Shown here in pieces: positions 11,671 through 21,511 of a stretch of DNA of 64,000 bases; within the stretch, counting starts at the first letter, position 1, and each line of letters begins with the position of its first letter. Source of the DNA: Rhineura floridana (taxonomy: Eukaryota; Chordata; Lepidosauria; Squamata; Rhineuridae); assembly GCF_030035675.1 (NCBI RefSeq), contig NC_084482.1, forward strand, positions 220,247,943 to 220,311,942. Reading direction: 5' to 3'. The notes beneath the pieces are model-generated. The model worked only from the letters and a program-made list of their open reading frames with translations. It was not told where the DNA came from and ran no database searches. The translations under genes and the position numbers were made by a program.

Positions 11671-11674
11671 ATGC

Positions 11675-12450
11675 AGTATTTAAAAAGTAATTAAAAAATA
11701 CTAATAAAACAAATGTTAAAAACAAATTACATAAATGACAAAATTTTCTTTTATTCGTGTGCTGCATTTCCAAAAGTGTGTCTCCAACACAGTTCACAGC
11801 CCAAGAACAGCTATACAAGAACTGGATATCACTGATGAAAGCATCACGGTCATCTACTTCCAATTCATTTCAAAACATACTACGGCTGTTCCAGTTCATT
11901 CCACTTAGACAAACTTCCTAACTTTTAAAAATCCTTTATCAATCCTTAACACGCAATATCAGGTGATATTATTTATCAGTTGCTAAAATGCATAAGGCCA
12001 GAGTCTGATTCAGGTACGATAAACCTTTCTAGCACAGTCTGATATTAATATACAATATAATATAATCCATGGACAGTTCCTTAAAAGTGCCATGCGTAGG
12101 GAATAGCAGGCAGTTTTCTTGCAGCTGTTGATATTAAAAAGTGCTAGATGCAGAAGGGTCAAATCCATCTTGCAAGTATTGAATGATCCCAAAATAATAG
12201 TATTAAATCATTTTAAAAATATAGTATTAGAGAACGATTTGGGAGTATTTCGAAGTGCAAAAATAAGCATTGTAAAAGTTAACAGCGTGGGGGGGGGGGA
12301 GGAAGGGGATTATTGTTGCTCCAGATGAACGTATCTGGGATATTGCAATGTTTTCAAAATGTACATATTTCTGAAGAGAAAATGATGGACAAATGAATAG
12401 ACTTTTTTTAAAAGGTTCTAGGCACTGTTTATTATGATTTTTCCCGTTGG
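11675..12450. other. AT-rich intergenic or intronic sequence
   Basis: No coding frame or repeat recognised. It lies upstream of the spacer exon at 12687 and may be intron. Confidence 0.5.
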
Positions 12451-12454
12451 TTTT

Positions 12455-12540
12455 TTCCAGGCCTTCACATCTCTGGGTTTGAACCTGGGACCTTCTGCAT
12501 GCAAAGCAGATGTTCTACTGACTGAGCCATGGACCTTCCC
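12455..12540 (-). mobile_element. tRNA-derived SINE head
   Basis: TTTGAACCTGGGACCTTCTG and GCATGCAAAGCAGATG are the inverted B-box side of a tRNA-derived SINE seen again at about 31040 and 46750. Confidence 0.65.
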
Positions 12541-12686
12541 TGTGTGCAGGAGTTAGAGGAGCTTCATCTTACCTCCTCTTGCCCACTTGGGGGGGAGATA
12601 TAGGAAGGGGTTGCTGAGGAAAGCCTGGATCAGTCAGAAGATACTAGGCTTGCTTGCTCCAAACCTGATCTGATCTTCTCTCCTAG

Positions 12687-12747
12687 ATGGAGGATCCATT
12701 TGTCAAAGATCTCAAGAAAGGAGAAGGATCTGCAAGCAGCTGCTCAG
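12687..12747 (+). CDS. Candidate spacer exon of the plus-strand ZNF gene
   Basis: A 61-bp segment sits between a good acceptor (CTTCTCTCCTAG) and a good donor (CTCAG|GTATGT). It reads MEDPFVKDLKKGEGSASSCS and ends with one extra base, so it joins in frame to the phase-1 start of the ZNF exon at 15987. Its core (DPF-V/I-x-D-x-K) matches the minus-strand exon at 42564-42641, which supports a real, paralogous exon. The start is phase 0, unlike its paralogue. The internal ATG could be a start codon or simply part of the exon. Function unknown: a linker between N-terminal domain and fingers in this family. Confidence 0.55.
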
Positions 12748-12989
12748 GTATGTGGTGGGACCCTTTGCTGCATAGGAATTTTGGGGGCTTCATTAGAGGG
12801 CTGGTGGGCTCCTTGTGTTCTCACCCAGGACTGGCTTGGCCCAATGGGCTGCGAATTCATGCCCGTTTGGAGAGCACACAGCATCTCCCTCGCACTAGGT
12901 TTCTTTCTTCGCAAACGTTTGTACAGGGTGTGGATGCTGAATCAGTCCCACCCTCCACTAGGCTGAACAGGTCAAAGGCCCAGAGTCAC

Positions 12990-13109
12990 CTCAGAATTAA
13001 TCTGCCTCCTGGGATTTCCCCCTTTGCTGGAACAGGGAGGGTGGCAAGTGTTAAAGTGTTTTTAGTGCTTTTGTTTGCCGCGCTGGGCTCCTGCTGGGAG
13101 AAAGGGTGG
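12990..13109 (+). mobile_element. L2-type 3' end, left part
   Basis: CCGCGCTGGGCTCCTGCTGGGAGAAAGGGTGG is the L2-type 3' end, which continues at 13461 (GGGTGGGAAATAAATCTAATT, then ATA/AAC-rich tail to about 13550). The two halves are separated by the palindromic insertion. Confidence 0.6.
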
Positions 13110-13460
13110 TTGAATAGAGGGGGGTAGCCCAGAATGACGAAAAAGCATAAGTAAAAAGTCACAGTTTTATTCCATTTGTGTAAATTAGATTCGGCCTGAT
13201 GAACGTGCTGCTGATAACCAACAACCTTTTGAATAGAATCTGAATCATCATTACTTTGAATGAAGAATTTAAAATAAGCATCCCCTGATGAAGGCTATAT
13301 AAAATTAGCCGAAACGCGTTGGGCTTTTTTAAATACAATTTTAATGTACACAAATGGAATAAGACCGTGACTTTTTACTTACTCTTTTTCGTCATTCTGA
13401 GCTACCCCCCTCCATTCAACTGTTTCACTGAATGACATCCACTCTCTACCTACCTCTAAC
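13110..13460. mobile_element. Palindromic element with 16-bp target duplication
   Basis: A 351-bp insertion in an L2 tail, flanked by CTGGGAGAAAGGGTGG at 13094-13109 and 13461-13476. Its arms are long imperfect inverted repeats: GTAGCCCAGAATGACGAAAAAG (13123 on) against the reverse complement of 13326-13425. The right arm is about 40 bp longer. Near the centre lies CCTGATGAAGGC...GCCGAAACGCGTTGGGC, able to fold. No coding capacity. The superfamily is not recognised: long terminal inverted repeats suggest a DNA-transposon MITE, but a 16-bp duplication is more typical of LINE-mediated insertion. Confidence 0.75.
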
Positions 13461-13639
13461 CTGGGAGAAAGGGTGGGAAATAAATCTAATTAATATAATA
13501 ATAATAATAAAATAATAACAACAACAACAACAACAATAATAATAGTAATAGTGTCCCCCACCTGAAAGGGGACAGAATGGGAGGAAGACCAGAGCGCAGA
13601 GTGTTCAGCAACATGGTGCTGGAATCAGAGTATGAGAGT

Positions 13640-14215
13640 TTAAGGAAGATTTCTCACTGATGCCTCCTGCTGCGTCAAACTTACTGGGCCATGTTGGACT
13701 TGGATGGGTCCACCTGCTTTGTTAGCTTGAGCCAAATGAAAAGGAAAAACTGAGCTCATCTGCATCCACCTTAGTGTAGTGATGCTACCAGGCATACCTC
13801 CCTGGGGAGAACATTCTACAAACGGAGCCACCACGAAGAAGGCTGTTTTTGTGTGTGTCACTCCACCTCCCTCAGAAGGGGCACACAGAGAAGGGTCTCA
13901 GATGACATACATGGGGTCTGAGTAGGTTCACCTGGGGAGAAGATATCTGGGGAGATATTGGGGTCCTGAGCCACATAAAGCTTTGTAGGTCAAAACCTGC
14001 AGTCTGAACTGGGCCCAGCAATGAAGTGGTAGCCAATCCGGTCGTGCCACGATTGTTGTTATGTGTGCAGACTGTGTTGCCCCAATCCGAGCATATTTTG
14101 TAGCGCTTAAGAAACATAGCTGGTGTGGCCCCCATCGCAGCCCTACAAAACGCATGTAGGTGTGTTATTTTCAGAAGAGGCTGTCCCATGTTGCTCTTGA
14201 CCTGGCTGAATGGGT
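13640..14215 (-). mobile_element. L2-like LINE 3' region, old
   Basis: Minus strand frames contain HITTIVARPDWLPLHCWAQF and VLTYKALCGSGPQYL, matching the L2 C-terminus LHWLP...KALHGLGPQYL seen at 7157-7405, with several breaks. Confidence 0.65.
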
Positions 14216-14287
14216 TGGTGTATGTTTTGGCACAGGTACCTTGAATGATTCATAGGCTAAATTCATGCAAGCCTTAATCTGTCTAGT

Positions 14288-14668
14288 CTAGTGGTGTAGT
14301 TGTTCAGGGTCTCAGAGAGGCTTGGACCCCTTACTCTTTTGGGGAGCAGGGTCCGTATGTCTCCAGCATTCTATGAGCCAATCAGCATGAAAGGGGAGTG
14401 TGTTAGCCATTGAGAAGAGTCTTCTAACATGCTTCCTTGTCCTTTCCTGCTGATTGGAGCCAATCAGAGTGAAGGGAGGTGAGTCGGCCACTGAGAAGAT
14501 TCTTCTCAGTAGCTAACACTCCCCTTTCATGCTTATTGGCTCCTAGGGATATCTATTGTTGTGAGAGAAGGCATGAACAAGGGTTTCACTCTTAAGAGTA
14601 CAGCAACAAAGGGGGAGGGGCATGGCTGTGACTGTTACTTTCCTTCCCAAGGCATTAGTGGTTGTTTT
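14288..14668 (+). mobile_element. hAT-type non-autonomous element, copy A
   Basis: Starts CTAGTGGTGTAG, close to the CAGTGGTGTAG hAT-like terminus. It contains the internal inverted pair AGCCAATCAGCATGAAAGG...CCTTTCATGCTTATTGGCT. The right end has diverged and lacks the terminal CTACACTACTG. Family members: about 23505-23565, 25540-25835 (inverted), 49255-49567, 52821-53207. Confidence 0.65.
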
Positions 14669-14669
14669 G

Positions 14670-15400
14670 TATGTTCTTATGAATGGCAAGTGTGGTGTGT
14701 GAATGTTTTAATATTGTAATGTCTTTATGTTTTTAAAGACATTGTAGGTCATTTGGAGACCTCTATGTGACAAGCAACTAACAAGTCTAATAAATAATAA
14801 TACTCCCCCCTGCAATATATATATATATATATTGGGGAAGACTGATGGTTTTACCACCATAAGGGTAGGATAGGAGAGGGAAGAAGCCCCCGGAAAATTA
14901 AGGTGGGAAGTGGGCCCAGAAGAGAAGGCATTATCTTAGTGGACATTAGTCCAGAACAGAGGTCTGCAGAGACTGATCTGGGTTTGAGCAGCTATCATGG
15001 TGGGGAAAGGGATGGAACTTGGAGACGCACCCGGGGCATAGGACGGGCTTAGGTATGAGATGAAAGGGACAAACCAAGGAGGACCCCAAGCGTTGCAAGC
15101 CTATAAAGAAAGTAGTGACAGAATGTCCAACAGAGAGAAAGATGTATGGCCACCAGGGAGAGTTTGCAAAGATGAACAACTCTTCCCATGCAATGTCCTA
15201 CTGAAGATGCTGGAAAAAGAGAACTAAACAGCAATGCAAGACATTAGGAAGGAGCAGTAGAAATCCACGCACACCCCAAGCTTGAGATGGCCTTCAGCTC
15301 TGGCCCATTTCTGCCCCCCAGAGTTATTAACGCAGCTTACTTGCCCTGCTCTCAGGCTTGGCTTGCCAAAGAGCCACTAGCTCATGACTGTCCCGGTTAT
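14670..15400. other. No gene recognised
   Basis: Contains an (AT)n run at about 14817-14831 and otherwise unassigned sequence, probably intron of the plus-strand ZNF gene. Confidence 0.5.
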
Positions 15401-15798
15401 CACCAAAAGCCTTCCTTGGGAAGGAAAGCGTCCCCCGTTAACGTTAAGCTTGGAAAGAGGTGACAGATTGATTCACTGAATGCTGCCTTCTGCCCCATTG
15501 ATCCAGAAGTGTGAGGCTCACATTGCCTGCGAATCAGCCTCTCGACGCATGGATAGCATAGGCATGCTAGTAAGAATAAAATCAACGTAAAGGGCAATAA
15601 CAACAGCGTCAGCTTACAGGGTCTGAAAGGGAACCCCAGCACCTTCTTGCAGTGGTACCCTGAATAGGCTCCCTCCTCTGCAAGGAGACACGGACTCTTA
15701 GGTTTTGCAGCAGCTGATGCTTCCAGCCTGCAGGCAAAATTAGGCCCGGCAAGGTTCCTAACGGGCTGTGAGGCTGTTTGCCTCAATCCATGCCACAT
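15400..15798 (-). other. Possible fragment of a membrane-protein gene
   Basis: An open minus-strand frame of 132 codons. The middle has Cys-Lys-Lys before a strongly hydrophobic stretch (LTLLLLPFTLILFLLACL) and then CYPCVERLIRRQ, a plausible single membrane segment with positive flank. I do not recognise the protein. It has no obvious repeat match in the window and may be an exon, a retrocopy piece or chance. It overlaps the putative intron of the plus-strand ZNF gene. Confidence 0.3.
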
Positions 15799-15986
15799 GT
15801 GACATCAGGTGTGGGACAGGTAAAGCTGTGGCTGCAAAGGATCAATTGGGAGCCTTCAAGTGCATTCCTGGTTGTTCCTTGGCAAGCAAGGCTTTCTCTC
15901 AGCACCGATCAGCATTTACAGCAAGTCTCACTGGGATTGTAACTGGGATTACATCCTTTGTTGGGATTCTCTCTTAATTCTAGCAG

Positions 15987-17809
15987 GTGATGGAGAGGAC
16001 ACTCATCATTCTCGGGAGCCATGTTGGCTCTCATCAGAAATAGCCACGCCTGAAGTGAAGGAAGAAACCTTTGGAGATCAAGAGTTAACAAGAAGTCAGG
16101 AGGAAAGCCAAGCGGAGAATGGGAGGAATAAAGCCACTCTTACCCAGGCCGATAACTCCTGTCAAATCCCAGTCCAGAAAAACCATCACAAGAGGAAGGA
16201 GAAGCTTGAGTGTCCTTCATGTGGCAAAATATTTGAGAGTAAATCTCACCTTCACTCACACTGTAGAATCCACACCGGGGATTCTCCCCACGTGATTCTT
16301 TTCCGCATTCCCTGCGGAAAAAGTTTCAGTCAGATTTCACATTTTGCTTCACATCAGAGAATTCACACAGAAGAGAAACCACATAAATGCGTGGAGTGTG
16401 GGAAGAACTTCAGTCAGAGTTCACACCTTAGTTTACATCAGCGAGTCCACACAGGAGAAAAAATATTTAAATGCTTGGAATGTGGAAAGAGCTTTATCCA
16501 TAGCTCTAGCCTTACTTCACATCAAAGACTTCACACAGGGGTGAAACCATATACCTGCTTTGATTGTGGAAAGAGTTTCAAGCATAGCTCAAAACTTAGT
16601 TCACATAGCAGAATCCACACAGGAGAGAAACCATTTATATGCATGGAGTGCGGAAAGAGATTCCGTCTTCGCGCACAGCTTGCTGTACATCAGAGAACCC
16701 ACACAGGGGAGAAACCATATAAATGTTTGGAGTGTGGGAAGAGTTTTAGTCAGATTTCACATTTTGCTTCCCATCAGAGGACTCACACAGGGGAGAAACC
16801 ATATAAATGCATGGAGTGTGGGAAGAGCTTCAGTCAGAGTTCGCACCTTAATTTGCATCAGCGAGTCCACACAGGAGAAAAAATATTTAAATGCTTGGAA
16901 TGTGGAAAGAGCTTTAGTAAGAGGACAGCCCTCACTAAACATTGTAGAATTCACATGGCAGGGAGACTGTATAGTTGCACGGAGTGTGGAAAAGAATTCA
17001 CTCAGAACAGGCTTCTTATTTCACATCAGAGAATCCACACAGGAGAGAAACCATATAGATGTGTGGAATGTGGAAAGAGCTTTATCCATAGCTCTAGCCT
17101 TACTTCACATCAAAAAAATCACACAGGGGTGAAACCATATACCTGCTTTGAGTGTGGAAAGAGTTTCAAGCATAGCATAGAACTTAGTTCACATAGCAGA
17201 ATCCACACAGGAGAGAAACCATATCAATGTTTGCAATGTGGAAGGACATTTGCCCATAGCTTGTCCCTTACTTCACATAAGAGAACTCACACAGGGGAGA
17301 AACCATATAAATGTTTGGAATGTGGAAGGATGTTCGCCCACCGCGCGTCCCTTACTTCACATAAGAGAACTCACACAGGGGAGAAACCATATAAATGCTT
17401 GGAATGTGGAAAGAGCTTCAGTCAGAGGTCACATCTTTCTTCCCATCAGAGGACTCACACTGGCAAGAAACCATATAAATGCTGGGAGTGTGGAAAGAGC
17501 TTCAGTCAGAGTTCACACCTTACAGTGCATCAGCGGATCCACACAGGAGAGAAGCCATATAAATGCACGACGTGTGGGAAGAGCTTCAGTAATAAGACAT
17601 ACCTTACTTGTCATCACAGAATCCACACAGGGGAGAAGCCGTATAAGTGCTTTGAGTGTGGAAAGGGCTTCAGTCAGAGTACAAGCCTTACTATGCATCA
17701 AAAAATTCACAGAGGGGAAAAGTATGTATGCTTTGAATGTGGAAAGAGCTTCAGTTATAGCTCAAGTCTTATTTCTCATCAGAAAATCCACACAGGAGAG
17801 AAACTATAA
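15987..17809 (+). CDS. C2H2 zinc-finger protein, terminal exon (19 fingers)
   Basis: Predicted nuclear DNA-binding protein of the KRAB-ZNF type. The exon begins after TTAATTCTAGCAG (acceptor at 15986) in phase 1, giving an acidic linker ([14 protein letters not shown]...[10 protein letters not shown]). From about 16205 it carries 19 tandem fingers of C-x2-C-x12-H-x3-H form with TGEKP/TGVKP linkers. Finger 2 ([16 protein letters not shown]) lacks its first cysteine. Fingers 2-5 and 7-12 share repeated order ([27 protein letters not shown]), showing block duplication. The frame ends at 17809 because a CCAT to CT change (2 bp lost) in the last linker meets TAA; another finger follows out of frame. 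No KRAB box was found upstream on this strand; the only candidate exon is 12687-12747. Confidence 0.9.
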
Positions 17810-17993
17810 ATGCTTGGAGTGTGGGAAGAGCTTTCGATGGAAAACATACGTCATATCGCATCAAAGAATCCATATGGGGAGCCACTATAAAAATATCACA
17901 CTAGGTTATAAGTATTCATATATCTTGCTGAACTTTAAAGAATTCAGAATGGATAAAAGAGCATTCCTCTTCCAGCCAGCAGCAAAACTCTGA
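17804..17993 (+). pseudogene. Out-of-frame twentieth finger and tail
   Basis: In the +1 frame, [20 protein letters not shown] forms a complete C2H2 finger followed by the same tail as at 1-132, ending TGA at about 17993. It was once part of the protein encoded by 15987-17809 and was cut off by the 2-bp loss in the preceding linker. Alternatively the upstream paralogue at position 1 still reads through it in frame; only its last 44 codons are visible. Confidence 0.8.
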
Positions 17994-19098
17994 CCTCTTT
18001 CTTCTTTGGGTGGCTCACTGAAGAAACATATTTCAGCCCTCGAAGGCCATTATGGAAGCATATTCACCCAGCTGTAGTAAGGTGACTGGCCTTTAGCAAG
18101 CAAAGAAGCAAGCTTACAAAATATAGCTAGCAGCCCTGAAATGTATATGTGTTTAGCTTAGCAACATTTAGAATCCTGTCTGTCATTCTTGTCACTTCTC
18201 GGAAGATTTCATGAAGCTAAGAAAGGCGCAGAAATGGACTTCTGGAACTACAAAGAGCCTGGAGTCCATTCACGGTTGGAGCATGTTCACTCTGAGGAGA
18301 TGCTGACCCGTTTGTGTTTTTTGGGGGGTGGGGGGATCTAGAGGTTCCCAACCACTGTTGGAGAAACACCGTAACTCAGTGGCACCTGTTGAAAATGGTT
18401 GGCAAGCTTTGAATACAGACAAAAGAAGGACTAATATTTTCACATTCTGTATAACAGTGGTTCTCAAACTTTATTGGTTCACGGCGCACTGTAAGATATA
18501 TAAAAATTTGCTGGCGCACTTCGTGTACAACATTAGAAATATATCAATATATTTTAAACTATGAATAAAAATAAACTATAGAAAACTATTACCCTATACA
18601 AATGGATTTCTTCTCATTTTTAAAATATACTTTCATAATATTTGAGGCACACTTAGCCACCTCTTAGGGTGCACCAGTGTGCCTGGGCGCACCGTTTGAG
18701 AATCACTGCTGTATAAGTACATGCTGGGGGAAGAGAACTGGGACAGAGCTGGACATTAGTGCGCCACTTCTGAACCCCTGTGGGCATCCATCGGGTGCTC
18801 TTGGAGATAGGATGGGAGCCCTCCCATGGACTTCAGGTGGGATTTTGCAGAGCAGTTCTTAGTTAAGACAGCCAAGATTTACTGCTTGTGCTTGGTAATA
18901 ATTGCATCATTTTTGAATGGTTAGCAATAATGCATTTATTTTGCTTTCTCTTTGGAAGTAATAGATGGATTAAGAGTAGAATTTCTTTATGCATTACAAA
19001 GGGGATCACTGGAATAATGCAGTTCTCTGCTTTGCAAATTCAACAAGTCTAATAATTCTGAGCTTTTGAAACATTAAGATGTTCAAGGGCTTCTAAAC

Positions 19099-19116
19099 AT
19101 GAGTGCTTTCTTTGCT
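19099..19116 (+). repeat. LINE target-site duplication, left
   Basis: ATGAGTGCTTTCTTTGCT, repeated exactly at 21512-21529. Confidence 0.95.
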
Positions 19117-21511
19117 CCAACTCCTTAAACGTCAGCTAAGGTCCATTTATCTAAATTATCGTCGGAGCCAACTGAATCATCTCCCCCATATATACTACCT
19201 AATGAAAAATAAATACAAGGCAACTCTAGCTTCTAAAAAGAATCTAGCAAAACAGGAGGAATGGAAGAGTCTTATTCATGCATCAAGGACCAAGGACTCT
19301 AAAAGTTTTTGGTCTATTATCTCAAAAGCCTTTAGACCTTCATGGTCGATTACCTGCAACATCCCCCCCCCCAAACTTGGGAACGGTATTTCAGCTCTAT
19401 GTGCAAATCTGAAATACTGGAGGATCCCAATGCATATGTTCCCCCGGATCTTAGCTCCCTATCCATATGGCCTCCCGTCAACCAAATGGAGATAAGAAAT
19501 CTGATTGATGGTCTAAAATCAGGCAAAGCGCCGGGCTCTGACAACATCCCGCCTGAACTCCTAAAAATTTTTCAGGATTGGTGGGCCCCTTTTCTAGCAA
19601 GGTTTTTTACCGAACTTAACAAATCCGGCCGCTTCCCGACAACGTGGCGAGAAGCAATAATCATTCCCATATACAAAAAAGGAGATAGAGATGACCCCTC
19701 TACTTTATGCTTCATATTTGAAAACAAAACTCCAGGCGTGGATGGAGGAACAAGACATTCTGGGTAAGGAACAAGCGGGTTTTCGAAAAGGGACCTCTAT
19801 CCTGGAGCATTGCCTTCTCTTCTACCACCTTGCAGAAAAGTATGGCAAGCATAAGGGTAATGGCCTATATGTAGCCTTTATTGACCTAAAGGCTGCATTT
19901 GATTCTATTCCTCGCGACATCCTGTGGTCCAAGTTATCCAAACCCTCCATAGATAAACGGCTCTTAGCCCTGATATACCACTTGCATCAACACACATCTC
20001 TTCGGGTACGCTGTGGAAAGGATGGTGGGTTAACTAAATCTATTCCCACGTTCACAGGAGTGAGACAGGGCTGTATATTAGCCCCCCTCCTTTTTAACTT
20101 ATTCATCAATGACCTGAATGAACGTTGCCTTTCCCACGACCACCACTCTCCCAAGCTTGCGGATCTAAGTTGCCCCTTATTGCTCTACGCGGACGATGCG
20201 GTGCTACTTTCATTATCGAAGGTGGGTCTTAAACGTATCCTACGGGTGTTCATGGCTTACTGCCTGGAGAACCATTTGTCAATAAATTTCGATAAAACTA
20301 AAATCTTAGTTTTTTCCAAATGAATTACCACCCCAGTTTGGACAATCAACGGTCATTCAATCGAACAAGTTTCTCAATATAAGTATCTCAGTATTACATT
20401 CCATTCTTCGCTGAATTGGACCTCCCATAAAAGATCGGCGATAGCGAGTGCTAGATTCTCTATTAAGAACTTGCTTCGTTATTTCTATTATAAAGGAGGA
20501 CAATATATTCCGGCTATTATCCAGATATTTAAGAACAAAATTATCCCTCAAATTCTATTCGGAGTTCCAATTTGGATACACTCAATAGATGCACCAGTCG
20601 AAGCTGTTCTCTCCCTTTTTTTACGCCGCTTGCTAGGAGTGCCTAGGTGTGTCCCTTCAGCGGCGCTTAGACTGGAATGTGGACTTACCTTGATGGAATG
20701 CCAGGCTTGGTTAACAACTGTTAATTTCTGGGTTAAAGTATCGACCAATACCGCTTCCGGATTAATAACTCTACTCTGGAAAGACAATTGGATTTCCAGT
20801 TGGAACAACAAACTGGAATTGAAATTGTCACAAATGGGTCTCTCTAGGGCATATCTGGCATCGCAATCCCCTAGCGATGCCTTAGCTACTATTCGCTCTA
20901 GAATCAAGGACATTGATTATCAGACCTCAATTAGTAGGGCTTCTAGTATATGCTCCCCTTTGCACTTGAAGCTACACTTTACATTCGGAAAACTCAACTC
21001 ATACCTAGATTTCCTCACAATCCCTAATTTACACCTGGCTTTCTCTAAAGCCAGGTTTAATTCTTTAAATTCTGCGGTAATGGAAGGGAGGTTTAGGGGG
21101 GTACCATACGAAATGCGTGTTTGCCCCTGTGGTGCTGATAGCATTGAAACCCTTCAGCATATTTTTCTTTATTGCCCATTGTACCTTCGGATTCGTATGA
21201 CATTCTTGAACCCAATATGGGGGAAATTACGTTATAAATCGCCTGAAGCTATTATTATCCACCTGCTGTCTGGATCTGACAAAGAAATATCTATCCAAGT
21301 AGCTAAATTTGTATATGTGACTCAGCAGATGCGTACTTTTATCACTACACCTTCATAATGGTACAGTCAGATCTGAGCTTTCCTGTATTTAAGCACTACA
21401 AATTGTATATAATACATTGTATACTGTTATTTTGATCTAAATTCTACACTGTATTCTCTCTGTTTTCCTTGCGGGTCTATGACCGTAAATCAATAAACAA
21501 ACAAACAAACA
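19117..21511 (+). mobile_element. Non-CR1 LINE, 5'-truncated, flanked by 18-bp duplication
   Basis: Encodes reverse transcriptase in several broken frames: GKAPGSDNIPPELLK, FIDLKAAFDSIPR, GVRQGCILAPLLFNLFINDL and LLYADDAVLLS. Near the end lies a Cys-His motif (CPCGADSIETLQHIFLYC) as in I/Jockey/R1-group ORF2 C-termini. It ends ATCAATAAACAAACAAAC, an (AAAC)n tail. The catalytic YADD is intact, but at least three frame breaks kill it. The clade is not settled (I-group/Vingi-like or R4-like). Confidence 0.85.
19342..21358 (+). pseudogene. LINE reverse transcriptase (ORF2) remnants
   Basis: Overlapping frames 19342-19767, 19691-20323 and 20471-21358 hold, in order, RT motifs 1-2, motifs 3-7 with YADD at about 20188, and the thumb/C-terminal region with the Cys-His motif at about 21120-21175. 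The breaks are frameshifts near 19690 and a stop at 20321. It would have carried out target-primed reverse transcription. Confidence 0.8.

Noticed and set aside
12687-13127. 146-codon ORF running through 12747
   Set aside because: A consensus donor at 12748 ends the conserved part; the rest runs into L2-like sequence.
15860-15986. Methionine at 15860 as start of the plus ZNF protein
   Set aside because: Same reason: TTAATTCTAGCAG is a good acceptor and the upstream residues are not family-like.
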